Both the position numbers and the translations under genes were made by a program. 64,000 nucleotides of DNA from assembly GCA_905221605.1 (NCBI GenBank), contig CAJNDS010002778.1, forward strand, positions 216,424 through 280,423, given 5' to 3'. Numbering within the stretch: position 1 is the stretch's first letter; every line of letters starts with the position of its first letter. Origin of the DNA: Symbiodinium natans (lineage: Eukaryota > Sar > Dinophyceae > Suessiales > Symbiodiniaceae). Positions 1-12,500 of this stretch are shown here, piece by piece. The notes under the pieces are model-generated. The model had not been told where the DNA came from and searched no databases. It was given only the letters and a program-made list of their open reading frames with translations.

Positions 1-209
1 TGAAGCAACCGGCAAACAACCACTCGATGCAACCAAGGATTCGAGAACACCTGTTTTCGGACGGGATACTTCTTTGTCTGCGATCTTGAGAGATGAGTTG
101 CAGCGCTAATCAGATGAGGACTGTGAGACATGCCAGCAGCAGGCGAAACAGCACAGAGGACTTCATCCTGGCCATACTGCCAAGTACAGCCAAGTACACT
201 GAAGGATTC
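1..209. other. No gene seen at left edge
   Basis: This is the region downstream of the stop of the minus-strand gene that follows. No reading frame, repeat or RNA signature was seen. It may be 3' UTR or intergenic DNA. Confidence 0.4.
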
Positions 210-887
210 CTACATGCTCCTACCTCTGTTTAACAGTGTGTAACCACCTGCAATCTGGCTCAAGGACACAATGCTTGGATAAAGCACGCAGAGAAGCAAT
301 CCGAGACCCCACCACCATACAGCGTGGCCCAAACGAGCAAAGCCCCAGCAAAACTCGTCCGCGTAGTCTGCATAGCACCATGCAACATTGTGGCCAAATA
401 TGTAGCAGATTACCAGTCCCTGTACAAGCTCTAGCGTCCAGATGTTCAAGGGAAAGAGGAGCACGTACCAAAATGGGTAGTCTCCGAGAATGTGCCCATA
501 TACGTCCACCAAAACAGGCATGTAAATCAGATTTGCCCCGAACTGCGCTGCACTCGTATACGCCCGACCACGCTCGAAGTGCGTGAAGCAGGACTCCATG
601 AAACTGTACGACAGGGCCAAAAGCCCGCAGCGCAGCTTCATTGCTGTTGGGTAGATCAACCAGAGTAAGAGAAGCAAGGCAACTAAGAGTCTAGCAGCCG
701 GCTTCTTAATTGGATGGAACGTCACGTGTAAGATCTGCCACGTGTCAGTGTCAGGCCTGCCGTAGACTCGATTGACTTGGCGCCTGCCTTCTTCGAGACG
801 CAGCCCGGACTTCTTGGGAAATAGCAGCGGTGATTGAAAAACAGCATGAGCGAGGTCATGAGCGAGTGTTAGCCAGCCTGTGCTCAT
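210..887 (-). CDS. Small multi-pass membrane protein, unrecognised
   Basis: An uninterrupted 225-codon frame runs from ATG at 887 to a stop at 210. The N-terminal ~60 residues are polar. Hydrophobic stretches follow at about residues 65-82 (leucine-rich), 135-165 (containing FPLNIWTLELVQG) and 185-212 (tryptophan-rich, VWWWGLGLLLCVLYP). The segment between the last two carries a GHNVAW...FARLGHAV pattern, and such paired GH motifs suggest a conserved membrane fold. I do not recognise the family. The protein has no obvious signal peptide and probably sits in a cellular membrane with three or more passes. The length and hydrophobicity pattern make a chance frame unlikely, but the first residues could belong to an upstream exon. 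Confidence 0.6.
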   Translation of the reverse strand: MSTGWLTLAHDLAHAVFQSPLLFPKKSGLRLEEGRRQVNRVYGRPDTDTWQILHVTFHPIKKPAARLLVALLLLLWLIYPTAMKLRCGLLALSYSFMESCFTHFERGRAYTSAAQFGANLIYMPVLVDVYGHILGDYPFWYVLLFPLNIWTLELVQGLVICYIFGHNVAWCYADYADEFCWGFARLGHAVWWWGLGLLLCVLYPSIVSLSQIAGGYTLLNRGRSM

Positions 888-1167
888 ATCTCATAGTGCT
901 CAGAGAGCAACAACATTCTTGAGGCGAGAGCCGCGCTGCAGCATAGCAATGCACAAGAATGCACAACAAATCGCCAAATGCCCGGAGCTGAACGAGCTTG
1001 GCGGGGAGCTTACACTACATGCAGGCAGACATACAACTGGAGATGGACGATTTTTTCGGGGGGGTTCCTCGACTTGGTTCTTCACATGTTGACTCTCCTG
1101 TGCCCCGCTTCGTTTCTCAGATGCACACGTGCCATCAAGGGCCTCGACGTCGATGGATCCACCGGCG
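888..1167. other. Spacer between minus-strand genes
   Basis: No convincing coding sequence was seen here. It lies between the start of the small membrane protein and the nearest exon of the cysteine-rich candidate gene. Its frames are low in coherent composition. Confidence 0.3.
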
Positions 1168-2511
1168 TTAACATCCTCCACCGCTCGGAAGAAGACACTT
1201 AGCCTCATGCAAGGCCAATCTCACCGAATTCCCTGGGCAAATGAAGCCACGCCGCGGGTCTCTCAAGCGAGCCGGTGCGGCCACTGTACCGTCGGCTGGC
1301 TTGCGCTTGGGGAAACCATGGGATCCAATGGTTGGATCAAGGCCTGCAAACGGATAAAGAGGGAGCATGTGTGCAGAAACCTTAAGGAGACGATTCAGGT
1401 CGGGTCTGCAAGCTGGGGCAGCTGGGGCTGGGGCATTCTCCAGTCTTCCGAGCACTGGCACACCACCGAGGCCTGTGCGATAGAACTTCGCCTCAGTCTT
1501 GCCACACTCTCTACACACAGCAGGAAAGACATCGTCCGAGTGTGTGACGCTAAAGTTCACCACCGTAAGATTGTGGTCTCCGGGAGAGAAGACCTGTCGC
1601 TGAGGCCAGGCAACATTTCTCTGGGTTGCTGAGAAAACCTGAGAAAACCTGACGTCAAGAGAAAGGTTGCTGTCTGTTGCTGCAAATCGGGCCGGTAGCC
1701 TGCACGGACCACAGGTTCAGCGTGTTGGTGATGGGCATGCTGGTGTTGCCGGGGTACACGCGCAAGCCTTGGCAGAGGCAAAGTCGGCACATGAGGATCG
1801 CGCTGCCTTTTTTGGAAGCTCTGAGTTCTGAGGGCGGCGTGCCCACCACCAGTGAGGACATGGAAGGGATCAGCGACCGGTCCTGAGAAGCCATAGCGCC
1901 AAACATATCTCTCACAATCACGGAGTATCACTCACATCATCACTTGAATCACTTGTCTTCAAGTCTTCAACAGAAGGGACAAGTGAGACTCTTTCTCTCA
2001 GCGTATTCTCTGGTCTCTTGGCTTCCCTGCGAGCAGCGAGTAGGTGGCCTCCTCGCCGAGCATCGACCAACCCCGAAGGTCCGGCCTTTGCTTTTGCCAG
2101 CTTTTGCTGCTTCGCTCAGCTTTAATTAGCTTTCAAGCTTCAGCAGTCTCCGCGACGTGCTTCCGAGATCTTCGAGCATCCATGCTGGAGTTAAGTTTGC
2201 CTGTGGGATCCTGTGAGCATGAGTTCCTGCAACTGCCGCATGAGGCCGGCACGTGCCGAAGCCCGTTGGTGCAGGTTGCGGCATCGTGTTGTTCAGGCGA
2301 GATGCCTCAGAACAAACAAGTCCACGGCGGGGTTCCCTCGACTGGACAGATCTCATCCCAGGTGCCGCATCTCCATCCGGTGTCAAAGTCACCATCCCAA
2401 GGTCCCCACCTGATCAAGCGCAGCAATGCAACATCCGGTGTTGTCGCAGGATGTGACTGTGCCTGTATGATTCACCTCCACCGCTTGCAGCATCCGAAAG
2501 CCCTGGCAATA
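1168..2511 (-). CDS. Candidate exons of a cysteine-rich secreted-type protein
   Basis: Several minus-strand pieces read like coding sequence but lie in different frames, so introns must separate them. About 2511-2410 gives MLQAVEVNHTGTV followed by CDNTGCC. It is preceded by a TTGCCAG acceptor and ends at DQ next to a GT. About 1921-1655 contains LVVGTPPSELRASKKGS and CRLCLCQGLRVYPGN. About 1625-1168 contains VFSPGDHNLTVVNFSVTH and VCRECGKTEAKFY. Paired cysteines (CLC, CREC, CC), NxT/S sites and short beta-like segments suggest an extracellular protein. The style resembles the VCYC-containing domains of the LamG gene at 9.6-14.4 kb, so a related family is possible. Exact borders and the start codon were not resolved. 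Confidence 0.35.
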
Positions 2512-4530
2512 TCAGGGCGATACGATGCTGGCGACTGCACTCATGGCATAGCCTCAAGCACAGCCTCAAAGCCCCGCTTGTCACTTATGTTAGCTTCCTA
2601 ATGTCCTAACGGTCCTAAACAAGACGACCCTTTCATTCTCCAAGGCCCGCTCAGGTGGGGCCCTTATGACGAAGGAGGAGCCGGGGCGAGCATTCGGTGC
2701 TGGCCTGAGCTACTTGAACCCTCAGCACACGACCTTCGGAGCTGCGCAAACGACTCGGCATCTTGAGCTGTCCACCTGGTCCTGTCCTGCCCACGTAGCG
2801 GCACTGCCAGTTGAAGCATCACCTGCTGCCCGCGTTGCGGATCTTGAGTGTGTTGCAACATGTCACAAGATCTGTGGCAACTCGTCATGACCTTTGAGTC
2901 TTGACGTAAGGTCAGAGCATACAGAATGTGACTTTGCACTCCTTCGAACGGCTCGAGGCCCATCTGGCACGGTCAGCCGTGTCTATACAACCATGGCACA
3001 GACTACCGTGACTACAGACAGTCACACAACGTGAAGACAGCAACCGATCCCCTGGCGTTGCTTCTACCGCATTCCCAGGCTTGCTGTCATGTGCGAGTGG
3101 TCCCAGGGCCTGTGGTGCGCTGAGCACACGCCCGATGGTCGCAAAGTCGCGTGTCGGCCTGATCAAAACAGACAATGCCAGGGAACTCAACAAGCACCAA
3201 ATCAGTCTTGCTCCACGTGGCTTCAGCATGCATGTATTCTCTTGACAGCCATTATGCTTGCCGCTGCGCTTCAGTGCCCTAGGCCACGGCGCAGTGTAGA
3301 AACGGCCCGTTGCCACCCTGCAGAAAGCGGGTCAAAACGGCTTGATGTTTGGCTCTGCTGAGGGCCTGCTGAAGCTAGACCGTGCCTGAAATGCGGTTTC
3401 GTGCCATCCTCCTTCATCAGTTGCACCATCAGCTTGTGGGGGAGTGCCTGGCAGCCAGCAACAAGCAGCGTAGTTCTTTGCCAGCCTTGTAGGATGAGGA
3501 AGCGACGCCAGAAGCAGGCAGCTTGAGGCTGTAAACGTCCATCTCATAGATCTGGGCCAATGCTTTTAGCTCGACAACGCCTTTTCCTTTACAGTTGCGG
3601 AAGATCTCCCAGGACCCCCCAATTTGGCGAATTTGGCACAACCCCCTTCCCCCAAAAATGCAGCTTTCAAGACCAGGGCTGCCACCAGCGAGCCGAAGAG
3701 GTCGTTCATGTTCGGTGGCATTTGGATACGAAGCATGGGAACCTGCGCAAGACTGCTTCGAGCGGGGCAAGGAATGGCAAGAAGGCACCTATGCATCAGT
3801 CACAGTACAGTGAATGATCTGAAGCTACTCCCACCTGCTCCGCGAATGGAACAACCTGGCCCCAGAACACATAGGCACTCCCGCCACGCATCAAACACTG
3901 GGCATGAAAGAGAGTAGACAGATACCTTGATCCCAGCGCAGCTGGCCACTTCACCACACCGGCGAAAATTGCCGATGATCTGGCCGGTGCAGAGAGCTGC
4001 TTTTCAAATTGGCAATGTCACACAGAAGACATGCGAAGGCTCTGACAACTGAACATGTTTAGTCTCAAAGAGCGGGTTTGGCAGCTTGAGTTCAAGCAGT
4101 GCACTCACAAGAAGCTTAGAACCTCTGACACTCAAAACCGGCCAGCATGACGACGAAACAATGGATGCGGATGCTGCCAGTTTCCAAACTGCGTCGCCAG
4201 GGAATCGCACGGGCAGAGGAGTTCGCTCATGCTAAAATTCCTGCTCTCTCTATCGTTCTCGCAATCTGAACTCGCGATCTCGGATTCCTGCTCATGCGGC
4301 AGTACTAAGAAGATCAGGATCTGAACTGCGGGTGAGTTGCTTTGCAGTTGTTCGATCTCCACACGTCTCAGGCAGTTGCCACGCCTGTGTCGTGCCGGAG
4401 CTCGCTTGCCAACAGCAATATGTTCGGACCCTTCTGAGTCTCAAGCTGTTAAAGGCTCCAGCCACATAGTGAGGTAGTTGCCACCTGTAAGCAACAGACT
4501 CTCAAAGAAATCGCAGCAGATTGGAGCAGA
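2512..4530. other. No recognisable gene
   Basis: Frames on both strands are short and of mixed composition. A 134-codon minus frame at 3316-2912 has no recognisable domain. The stretch may hold introns of the flanking candidate genes or intergenic DNA. No RNA gene was seen. Confidence 0.3.
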
Positions 4531-5307
4531 AAGATTGCTTGCTACTGTACCGCAAAGAAGTTTTGGCCGTAACCACTGAGGTACAAGCGGGAGATTTTGG
4601 CTGTAGAGTACTCGCCACCTCTCATCTGCAAGCGCAGCCTACTGGAGCCGTCTTGCAACCTGAGTCCAGGATCGCCGGTTCCCAGCCGAGAGCTTGGTAC
4701 CTTTGACACCACTGCTCGAATGTAGATCCCAAGTGTTGAGAGCACAGCGTGACCAGATTCGTTTCTGCATCACCCCCAATAATCTCCTCAGCGTGCACAC
4801 ACACACACACAGACTGCAAAGCACGAGTCCTCTTGCGCCACACAAAACGGCTAAAGCTGCTCCAGGGCTTCTTCGTTCGAATCTGGTCCGAGTCACGATG
4901 CCACCGTCTGGAGCGAACTGGGGATCGTTGTTGCCAGCGCCTCAGTGGTTAAGTGCACACAAGTACACAAGTACACAAGTACGCAAGTACACACACCGTA
5001 TCGCGCCTAGCTGGTACATCGTCTCCTCAGTCGTGAAAACATGGCCAACCTGCCGGCTTAAAGTCGCGCAAGTGACGTTCCGAACATGACCACAATCATC
5101 GTCGTCATCATCGTCGTCATCATCATCATCATAATGCTGCGGGTTTTCCATCGGGTAAGTGCACAAGCTGCACAAGTGCATTCCCCCGGTTGCCTCCAAC
5201 GGGGAATACCTGTAGCCCTCGTGGTCGTCGTTGGAGCTGATGAAGAACAACTGGCCACAAACCCCCACGAATCCAGCTGCTTCGTAATCCGTGATACATG
5301 TGGCCAT
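4531..5307 (-). CDS. Possible exons, unrecognised, with aspartate run
   Basis: Minus frames around 5307-5140 (GFVGVCGQLFFISSNDDHEG, then a run of aspartates) and around 4690-4545 (LRLQMRGGEYSTAKISRLYL) have a plausible coding composition. The aspartate run comes from a GAT/GAC microsatellite at about 5094-5136 and may be intronic. No family was recognised and no splice sites were fixed. These could be upstream exons of the cysteine-rich candidate at 1.2-2.5 kb. Confidence 0.2.
4954..4994. repeat. Short tandem repeat, CACAAGTA-type units
   Basis: About four to five copies of ACAAGTAC/ACGCAAGTAC-like units lie head to tail next to a short CA tract at 4798-4811. Confidence 0.7.
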
Positions 5308-5592
5308 CTGTGAAGTGAACTAGTGCGTGGCGGGCATCACTCTGTCCCGCGTGGTTTTCTACTGCCTGTGTCCGCAGATGACGACTGTACCAGACTCCAA
5401 GACTCCAAGACTTGGAGTCATGTCAGGCATCAGGCAGCCGAACGTATGAAAGTGGGCTTGAAAGGCCAGATACAAGGAGCCTGCTCCAGGCATCTCGACT
5501 GGTTTCGACGCCAGCCGCTCCGTCTAAAGACTTAAGGCCCATTGATCTGGACTTGTCACTTGCTACATGCCGCACCTTTGGCGCGCAAGAGC

Positions 5593-7754
5593 TCAGGGAT
5601 CCTCCGCTGGACCAGCCTCCCTAGCCTCCGTCGTAGACTCCGTGTGCTGCTGGGATGCCAACTTCTCTTGCTCAGCTTTCAGCTCGTCTTCAGACAGCAC
5701 CAACGCCGGGAGTACAACATCGAGTTGCTCCTTGTCAGGCACACGCTGACCACCGCAGTTTTCAGAAAGTGCTGCCCGAGCTTTGAGCACAAGACAAACC
5801 CTTCATACAAGCCCATCCTTGATAGTGCCATCGATCTCTTGGGCCTGCCAGGCACGCAAGACCTGTGCAAAGGATGGCAAAACCCGACATTTGGATGAGA
5901 CCGCCGACACCGCAACTGTCAGATTCGGACGGAAATACTATGATTGGAGTAGTAGTACGTCTTGGGATCTCAGGACTTGCAACTCAGCTAAGTCACCAAA
6001 GCGAACGCAGCAAGGGCAAGAAAGTAGTTGCAGGGCAATTCTACAGCCATGGCATTTATGCACTTACCGATGGACAAGGGTCGCTGTGATTGAGCCACAA
6101 CATGCTTGAAGCACAACTCAGCACAGGCCATCACTCCGACCTGCTCGCATCCAGAGGCACGGAGATAGTCTCGGCCAGCAAGTGAGCGGCAAAGGCCCAT
6201 GAAACTCACAGCAGCGGCCGATCGAACAGCAACGTCACCTTCGGGTCGGGGGTCGGGGACGGTCGCGGGAGGCATATTGCAAAAAAAGAAGGCCGCGGAG
6301 AGCACTTTTTTGGTCACTTTTTGGTGGTTTGGGCCCACGGAGAGACGCAGCCTGCAGTCCGTTGTGTTTGCAAGCGTGCAAGTGGGCAAGCGCTCAAGTG
6401 TGCAAATGTGCAAGTGTGCAGCAAGTGTGCAGCAAGTGAGCAGCAAGTGAGCAGCATGTGTGCAAGTGTATAGGTGTGCGTGCAACTATGCGTGCAACTA
6501 TGCGTGCAACTATGCGTGCAAGCGGGCGGTGCGGGCAGTTTGGGCGGTGCGGGCGGTGCGTGTGCGCGTGTGTGCTCCTTTCCTTGTATGTCCCCGATCA
6601 CTCCCGTTCTGCGCCTGTGAGCGATGCGCCCTCCTTCTCCAGGCACTCCTTCAGCGCCCCCGGCAGCGCGGACTTCGCTTCCGCATCGAGGCTGTCCCAC
6701 GGGCAGAGGAACCTCTGACAGCATTCAGTGCATCTCCAGAAAAAAACCAGCAAATCCAGCCCCAAAGGGCCACAAGAAATGTGAGGGACTACTCTCAGCA
6801 TCTCTCAGCCTTGCCATCTGCGAGATCAGATCTGTTGTAATGATGGTCTGGTGGCACTCCTGAGCTTCAAAACTTCAACTCCCCATCACAAGCCTCACCC
6901 GAGCACCAGCGCCGCAGCATGGCACCATTCTGCACAGCATTACCCCTAGCTAGTGGCTGGACAAAACTCATTTTAAACAGTGCCATCCTCTTAGTTGCGT
7001 TCAGAGAGTCCGAGTCCAAGCAAATGTTCTTCACGGCATTGATCATGTCCTGTCTTCGGCCGCGATCTGCCAGCTCGCCGAAGATGGTGGGCAGCGCGTG
7101 ATGCTCACCCAGAGCAAAGAGCTTGCGCCCTTCAGGCACGACCAACACATTGACAAGCAAACTCCCAAGCCAAAGCAGCGGATCTTCGTAGCCATCTCTT
7201 GGAGGAGGCCGTGGTTTAGTCACATAGGCTGCAACCAGAAATTTGAGCATGCCTTCATCGCTACATAGCGCTTGCTGACCTTTCACGCTAGTGGAGACGT
7301 TTGCCAGCAGCATTGCATACCAATGGGCCATCGTAGCTCGACCCTCCAGCCAACCCGATCGCAAGGATTCGGTGATGCGCTTTGGCGCATTCAGGGCAAC
7401 TAGCTCTTCCTGAACGGTGGGGATGGTGGACAGGTTCACCAGAGCCTTCAAAGCCGAAACGCAGGCAGCCATGCTGCTTGCGGCCTGAATGGCCGCAGTC
7501 TTCTCGGCCTGAGAGCTCCCGCCCTTGCTGCCGATCTGTGCTGCCTCTGCTGCCTCGGCTTCGGCCTTCTCCGCCAAGCGCAGGAGGGGCCTCGCTGCAG
7601 TGCGCGGAGTCCGTCGGCAAAAATCCAAAAAGCTGGTGTCCTCCGTCTGCCCAAGAACACCCTCCGCAGCAAAGCGCCTCACTTCAGGCTTCTGGTCTTG
7701 CAGGAACCCCAGCAACTCAGAAAACTCTTGATCCTGCGAGCCATCGTCTGCCAT
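5593..7754 (-). CDS. HGH1: HGH1 (FAM203 family) armadillo-fold chaperone
   Basis: HGH1 is a cytosolic armadillo-repeat adaptor that helps translation elongation factor eEF2 fold with TRiC/CCT. Five exons fit by hand: 7754-6894, 6714-6615, 6238-6141, 5862-5809 and 5730-5593. They total 1251 nt, or 416 residues, close to the family length of about 390. Exon 1 shows the first conserved region (SALKALVNLSTIPTVQEEL) and the second (LGSLLVNVLVVPEGRKLF, then INAVKNICLDSDSLN, matching the family NCCFD block). Exons 2-5 give the C-terminal domain: LPGALKECL, then DVAVRSAAAVSFM, GRDYLRASGCEQVLRAWQ and the acidic tail LSEDELKAEQEKL. The family equivalent is VRKALLEAL..GREYLR..VYPILREL. The first two introns use GC donors and the last two use GT; all phases agree. 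Minisatellites lie in intron 2. Identification is firm; exon borders are inferred. Confidence 0.85.
6395..6517. repeat. Minisatellites inside HGH1 intron 2
   Basis: About four imperfect copies of an 11-mer (GCAGCAAGTGW type) are followed by about 3.5 copies of the 12-mer TGCGTGCAACTA at 6478-6520. They lie within the inferred intron 6614-6239 of HGH1, so they should not be translated. Confidence 0.7.
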
Positions 7755-9573
7755 GGCGCCTGTTTTCCCAGCGCCGGCACGCTTCTTGAATTACTTCAAA
7801 CCTCAAACCTCGTCCACCTCGTAATACGAATCTACACTCCTACAGTAGTCATGTCGGAGCTACCGTGTGAGATCAAACCAGATCCTAAGAAACCTCGAGC
7901 AATCATAAGAATCATAAGGAATCACAGTGCTTAGCCTAGACGTGCAGTTGCCATGTCTGCATTGTGGAACTTGGGCCAGGCAATGGATTTAAAACTTGGA
8001 GTGAGGTACTCGAGTTGAGAGGAAGTGGTCCCAAATCCTGATATGAAAGGCTCAATCAGAAAGACCACACAGAACCGCACAAAAACAGAGAGTCGGCCTC
8101 CTGGTCTGTGACCATCTCATTTGTGGCTTGGGCGTTCATCACGATCTGATACGACCTTTTGCGAAGGTACCGCAATCTTTCTGTGATTCACCTGTAGTCA
8201 CTCCACCTCATTTTTTGTTGAAGGTGTCCAGTTGGAACATCTCCCGAAAAAACAAAAAAACAAACGAGGCTGAGAGCGTCGCGCATCGGGCGATAGTCCG
8301 TTCCGCTTCTCGAAGATGATAACAATCTCACGCCTGAGACATGGCAAAACCATGACATGAACTACCCTTCTTCTTCAGCGATGTTCCGCTATAGGCTCCA
8401 GGATCCGCGCATGTCAACTGTCAAGCCACGGTAGAAGCAACCCTTCGGCAAGGGGAAGCCCTTCGCCTCCGAAAGTGTGGCTTCACAGGCACAGCGAGGC
8501 GTTTGCTCGACTTTACTGAGGCACTTAAATTTAATTAGGGCAGCTTCCAGGCATGATGGCCTGGTCGCTGCTCCACAGTTCGCGGAAGACGATACCGCAC
8601 ACTGTCTGCGTTGCCTCACATATAGAGCGGGGGACGACTGCAGCTACAGAGCAGAGTTGTCTCTCAAACATGTTTATAACACTCAAGGGGCGCAGCCTCC
8701 TCCCACTCATCGCTGCCGATATTGAAGGAACTGACGAAGGGGCCCTGTGCACTGCTCCCCATGTGCCGGAGAGCTGCCTGCAAAACGCCGCAGTGCACTT
8801 CTTGAACTGCCTTCTCGGTACCCAGAAATGAGCTGCTTGAAGGGCTGCAACCCCAAACAACAAAGCACATTGGCACAAGCCTGGCCTGGTTCAGGAATGT
8901 AATCGAGAGGCTCATATGCCCGTCAGCCTCCGAGCGGGGGATGGAGGGCGCGACACGAAACGACAACCTGACGCCGAAGGCGTTTGCCAGAACTGATGGC
9001 TGCCGCAAGCCGGCTCCTATGTATTACCCGCGCGATGCAGTTGCTGCGGGACATAAAGGGTGCTTCTGTTCCTCCCCAAGAACAGCCTGGAGCGACAGGC
9101 AAAACAAAAAGGAGCCGTACCTCGACGTAGCGCCTCCCGGCTGCGTCTGCGCGCCCCGTCCGGAAGGTCAGAATGAAGGGAGATGACTGCCCCCACTCCT
9201 GCACCGCACTCTGCACCGCACTCTGCACTGACATGGACCCAGCAACATGTCGAGTCCCGCTGCGTCGGCCAAATTCCAAGCTCTGTCAAACTGCCTAAGC
9301 CGGACTGTGACCAAGTGCAGCAACTGCAGCTCTTGACGTGCTGTCGTGCTGTGCTCAGGAATGAAAGGCAAGATTGTTTGCTCTACGCCTCTATACATGC
9401 TTGTGCCTTCGAATGCAGCCAAGATGCTCTGCGATTCAAACTCCAGGATGCCGGCTTCAGCTGCTCGGCCATCCCGCTCCCAGCAGACTCTCCTAATTCT
9501 CAGAGCTTTTTCAAAGCCACACGCTCTTTTATGCGGAATGCAGGAAGCCGACAGCAACCAGACACGCTCAAGA
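7755..9573. other. Intergenic, between HGH1 and the LamG gene
   Basis: This stretch lies upstream of the HGH1 start codon and downstream of the LamG-gene stop. Minus-strand frames at 9665-9168 and 8878-8531 are moderately long but show no recognisable domain. It should contain the LamG-gene 3' UTR and the HGH1 5' region. No TATA box or other promoter element was identified; dinoflagellates usually lack them. Confidence 0.35.
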
Positions 9574-12500
9574 TCACTCAAGCATAAGAGCCCGAGTCGC
9601 AACATCCTCGCAGAGCTGGACATCAGTTCGCCGCGCGTGACGCCTGAACAGCAGTGCAGGAGCAAGTGCGTTCAATGTGAAGTAGACATGCCACAGCCAG
9701 CGGAGGATAGCGGAGGCGTTGTTAGAATTGAAGGAGAGCGCAAGGAAAGCGGAAGCTCCTCGATTGGTTCGGCGCCACTGCCCCCCATCAATATAGAATC
9801 TGGGCGGAATTGGAGCTGTTGCGAAGCTGCCCTGCTCCACAGTGAAGACCGCTGGATTGGAGGTTTCAGCGATGGCAATGCCAATGGGTGCACCTGGGTC
9901 CTGATTCTGGTCTCCGACCCCGCCATCTGAAGCGTTGGCCAGAGCCAAGACATCTTCAGAGCTGAGAGGCACGTTGTAGAAGCGCAACTCGTCGAGGTCC
10001 AAGAACCCATCAGAGGCATTGTTGCCTCCCGGATATTCCGAGCACACCTGTCCAGCGAACTGCAGCGGCAATGTCGACGTATTCATGATGACACCCAGGC
10101 GCTCGTACGCCAGTGCTCCATCAATGTAGAAGCGCAGGATGCCGCTCATCCTCTACACGAAGCGGGCTCGCGCATGTTCAAGCATGTTCAAGCATGTTCA
10201 CGCAACACGTAAGAAAGGAACACAGGTTTGGCATCAGGTCGAGAGAAACAAAGACAGGGGGTCTGCAGCGTGACAAAGAGCTCGAACGCGCTAGGCAGAG
10301 AAGAGAGCGGGAGAGAGGGAGAGAGAGAGCGAACAAGCAAAGTGGGAAGGAAGACTTGGTCACGGTGTGCATCAATACTGGAGACATAGGCCATAGGTCA
10401 AAAATCTGTGCGATAGCAGGTACTAGCTGCTGGCTGCCCGTGTCCTCCCAGCATATACAACTGCAACATGTGCCCACTGCGCTATTGGGAGCACAGCATC
10501 GCCCATTGCCTGCAGAGTCAACGACTGCGAGGCCCATGGAACAAGACGCGGACAGCCACAGCGCGCAATCTGCGAGGGACGAAGCTGCGCCTGATCGTCG
10601 CCCGAAACGCCCGCAGCCTGCCGCAAGTAGAGGCTGCCAGACGCCCAAGGGGCTGAGGCCACACCTGTAAGAGCCACCCTCAGAGTTTTTGTGCACTCAG
10701 GGTTTGCGGCGCTAAGGTGTGCAGATGTTAGCGGCCCGAATGACTCTGCATCATCTCAACCCAGGGCCTATTTCAACTTCTCCATCCTCGAAGAGGCCAT
10801 TGTTGTTTGCCATCCCACAGAGAGTATACCATCCATCCTTCCTATGGCAAGCGGGAGGATTCGAGGATGTGCCACTTGCCACAGAGGACTCACAGGACTG
10901 TGTTCTTTTGCACCAAGTCTCTCAAGTTGCACCCAGAAAGCGATGCTCCAGGCTTCGGTCGCTTCAACTGGACTTCCAGCAGGGAGACCTTAAGGAGTCA
11001 TATCCCTCTCTGTTTTGAAGCCGGAGTGCAGCCCCTGAGACACCATCTTTCAATGACGCTGCCTCTACTAGCACATGGTCAAATGCTTGAGCTGCCACTA
11101 GCTTCGTGCGATCGAGGAGCTCAAAGACGAGCCATTCCCAAAACGAAGCGCATAGGCACCCCACTTGCCTGGCGTGCGCTGCACGCCGACACCTGCGTTA
11201 CTGAGCATCTGATATCATCTGATCACAGCAGTGGAATGCACGAGCTCCGCTTCTGTTGCAGAGCTTTCTGCTATCATTTGCTATCAATTATCTGCTGTCT
11301 GTCTTTTGGGTCAGTTGGTGTCTGCTTCATGGGGTGGGCCACCGGCATTTAATCTCTGAAGTTGAGGGAGGAATGCAGAATGGGCAGCGGCAACCTGCCT
11401 TGAAACGTACCATGCCTCTCGCCAACGGCATCTGCAGCCACGTCGCCCTCCGCCTCATTCAACGGCAGGTAGTTTTGCAAGCCTTGGAACACGAGAAAGC
11501 CCTTTGCCATGTCCAGCATTGGCTGCGAACAGTTCTCACCGCACTGCACTCCAGCTCCAAGAACAATCGTGTCGCCGTCTTTAAGCCCAAGGTTGCCCAA
11601 TCCGCCACCCGAGTAGGTGGTCCCGGCAAAGGTCAGTTGCAAACCGGTCTCGGTGGTCACCAGGTGTGTCAAGGGAACCGTCTCACAGTTTTCGTTTAGC
11701 TCGTTGCAGCGCACGCGATCGGAGGCGAGGGTCGTCGTACGCATGTAGCCTGTGTTCTCGGTCAGAAAGTTGCTGGTGCAAAGGGAATGGCCATTTATGG
11801 GGTCTTCATTTGGACGCAAGCACATCCGCTCGGCAGGAGCAAAAGCAGAGCAAGTGGAGGATTCCAGAACGAGTCGCAGCATGTCGCCGTCCTGCAAGTT
11901 GACACCAAGATACTCGAAGCGGAAGGTCTTCATGGTTGGCAACAGCCAGTATTGGTTTGCAACGGGGCCTGCCACCACAAGTGCGCCAACAGGCACCCAG
12001 TATGGGCTGCCAAGGCAAACCTGCTCGCCGAATTCATCCAGCCCACCCATGTCTGGGCAGTAACACACGACAGCCGTTGCGACATCAGGAAAGTAGATGC
12101 TCTTGCCAACCTCACCACCGTCAAAAACAATGCGGTCGCCGCGTACCGTTGCGGAGTATTCTGATGCGTTTGCGCGAGTCAGTCCAACAACGTCAACCGT
12201 GCGACCCTTCTGACAGGCTTCTCTGGTAGAGCTATCCTCCGTGATGATCATGGCAGCAAGGCGGATGCCCCCACCAGCAGTTAGCCCAACTACATTCTCC
12301 GGATTGCGGTAGGGCAACAAGGATCTGGACATCGAAACCTGTCCAATCTGGCCAACCTGTTTCGGAGGGGTCGTACTGCCCGTGCCAGGAACAGTGGATG
12401 AAGCTGCGAGAGATGCCTCCAACACAGCAACCTCCCCAACCTTGAACCACTCAGTGTTGTTTTCGCTGTAATCCGGCGTGAAGCATATGTCAAGCCAGTT

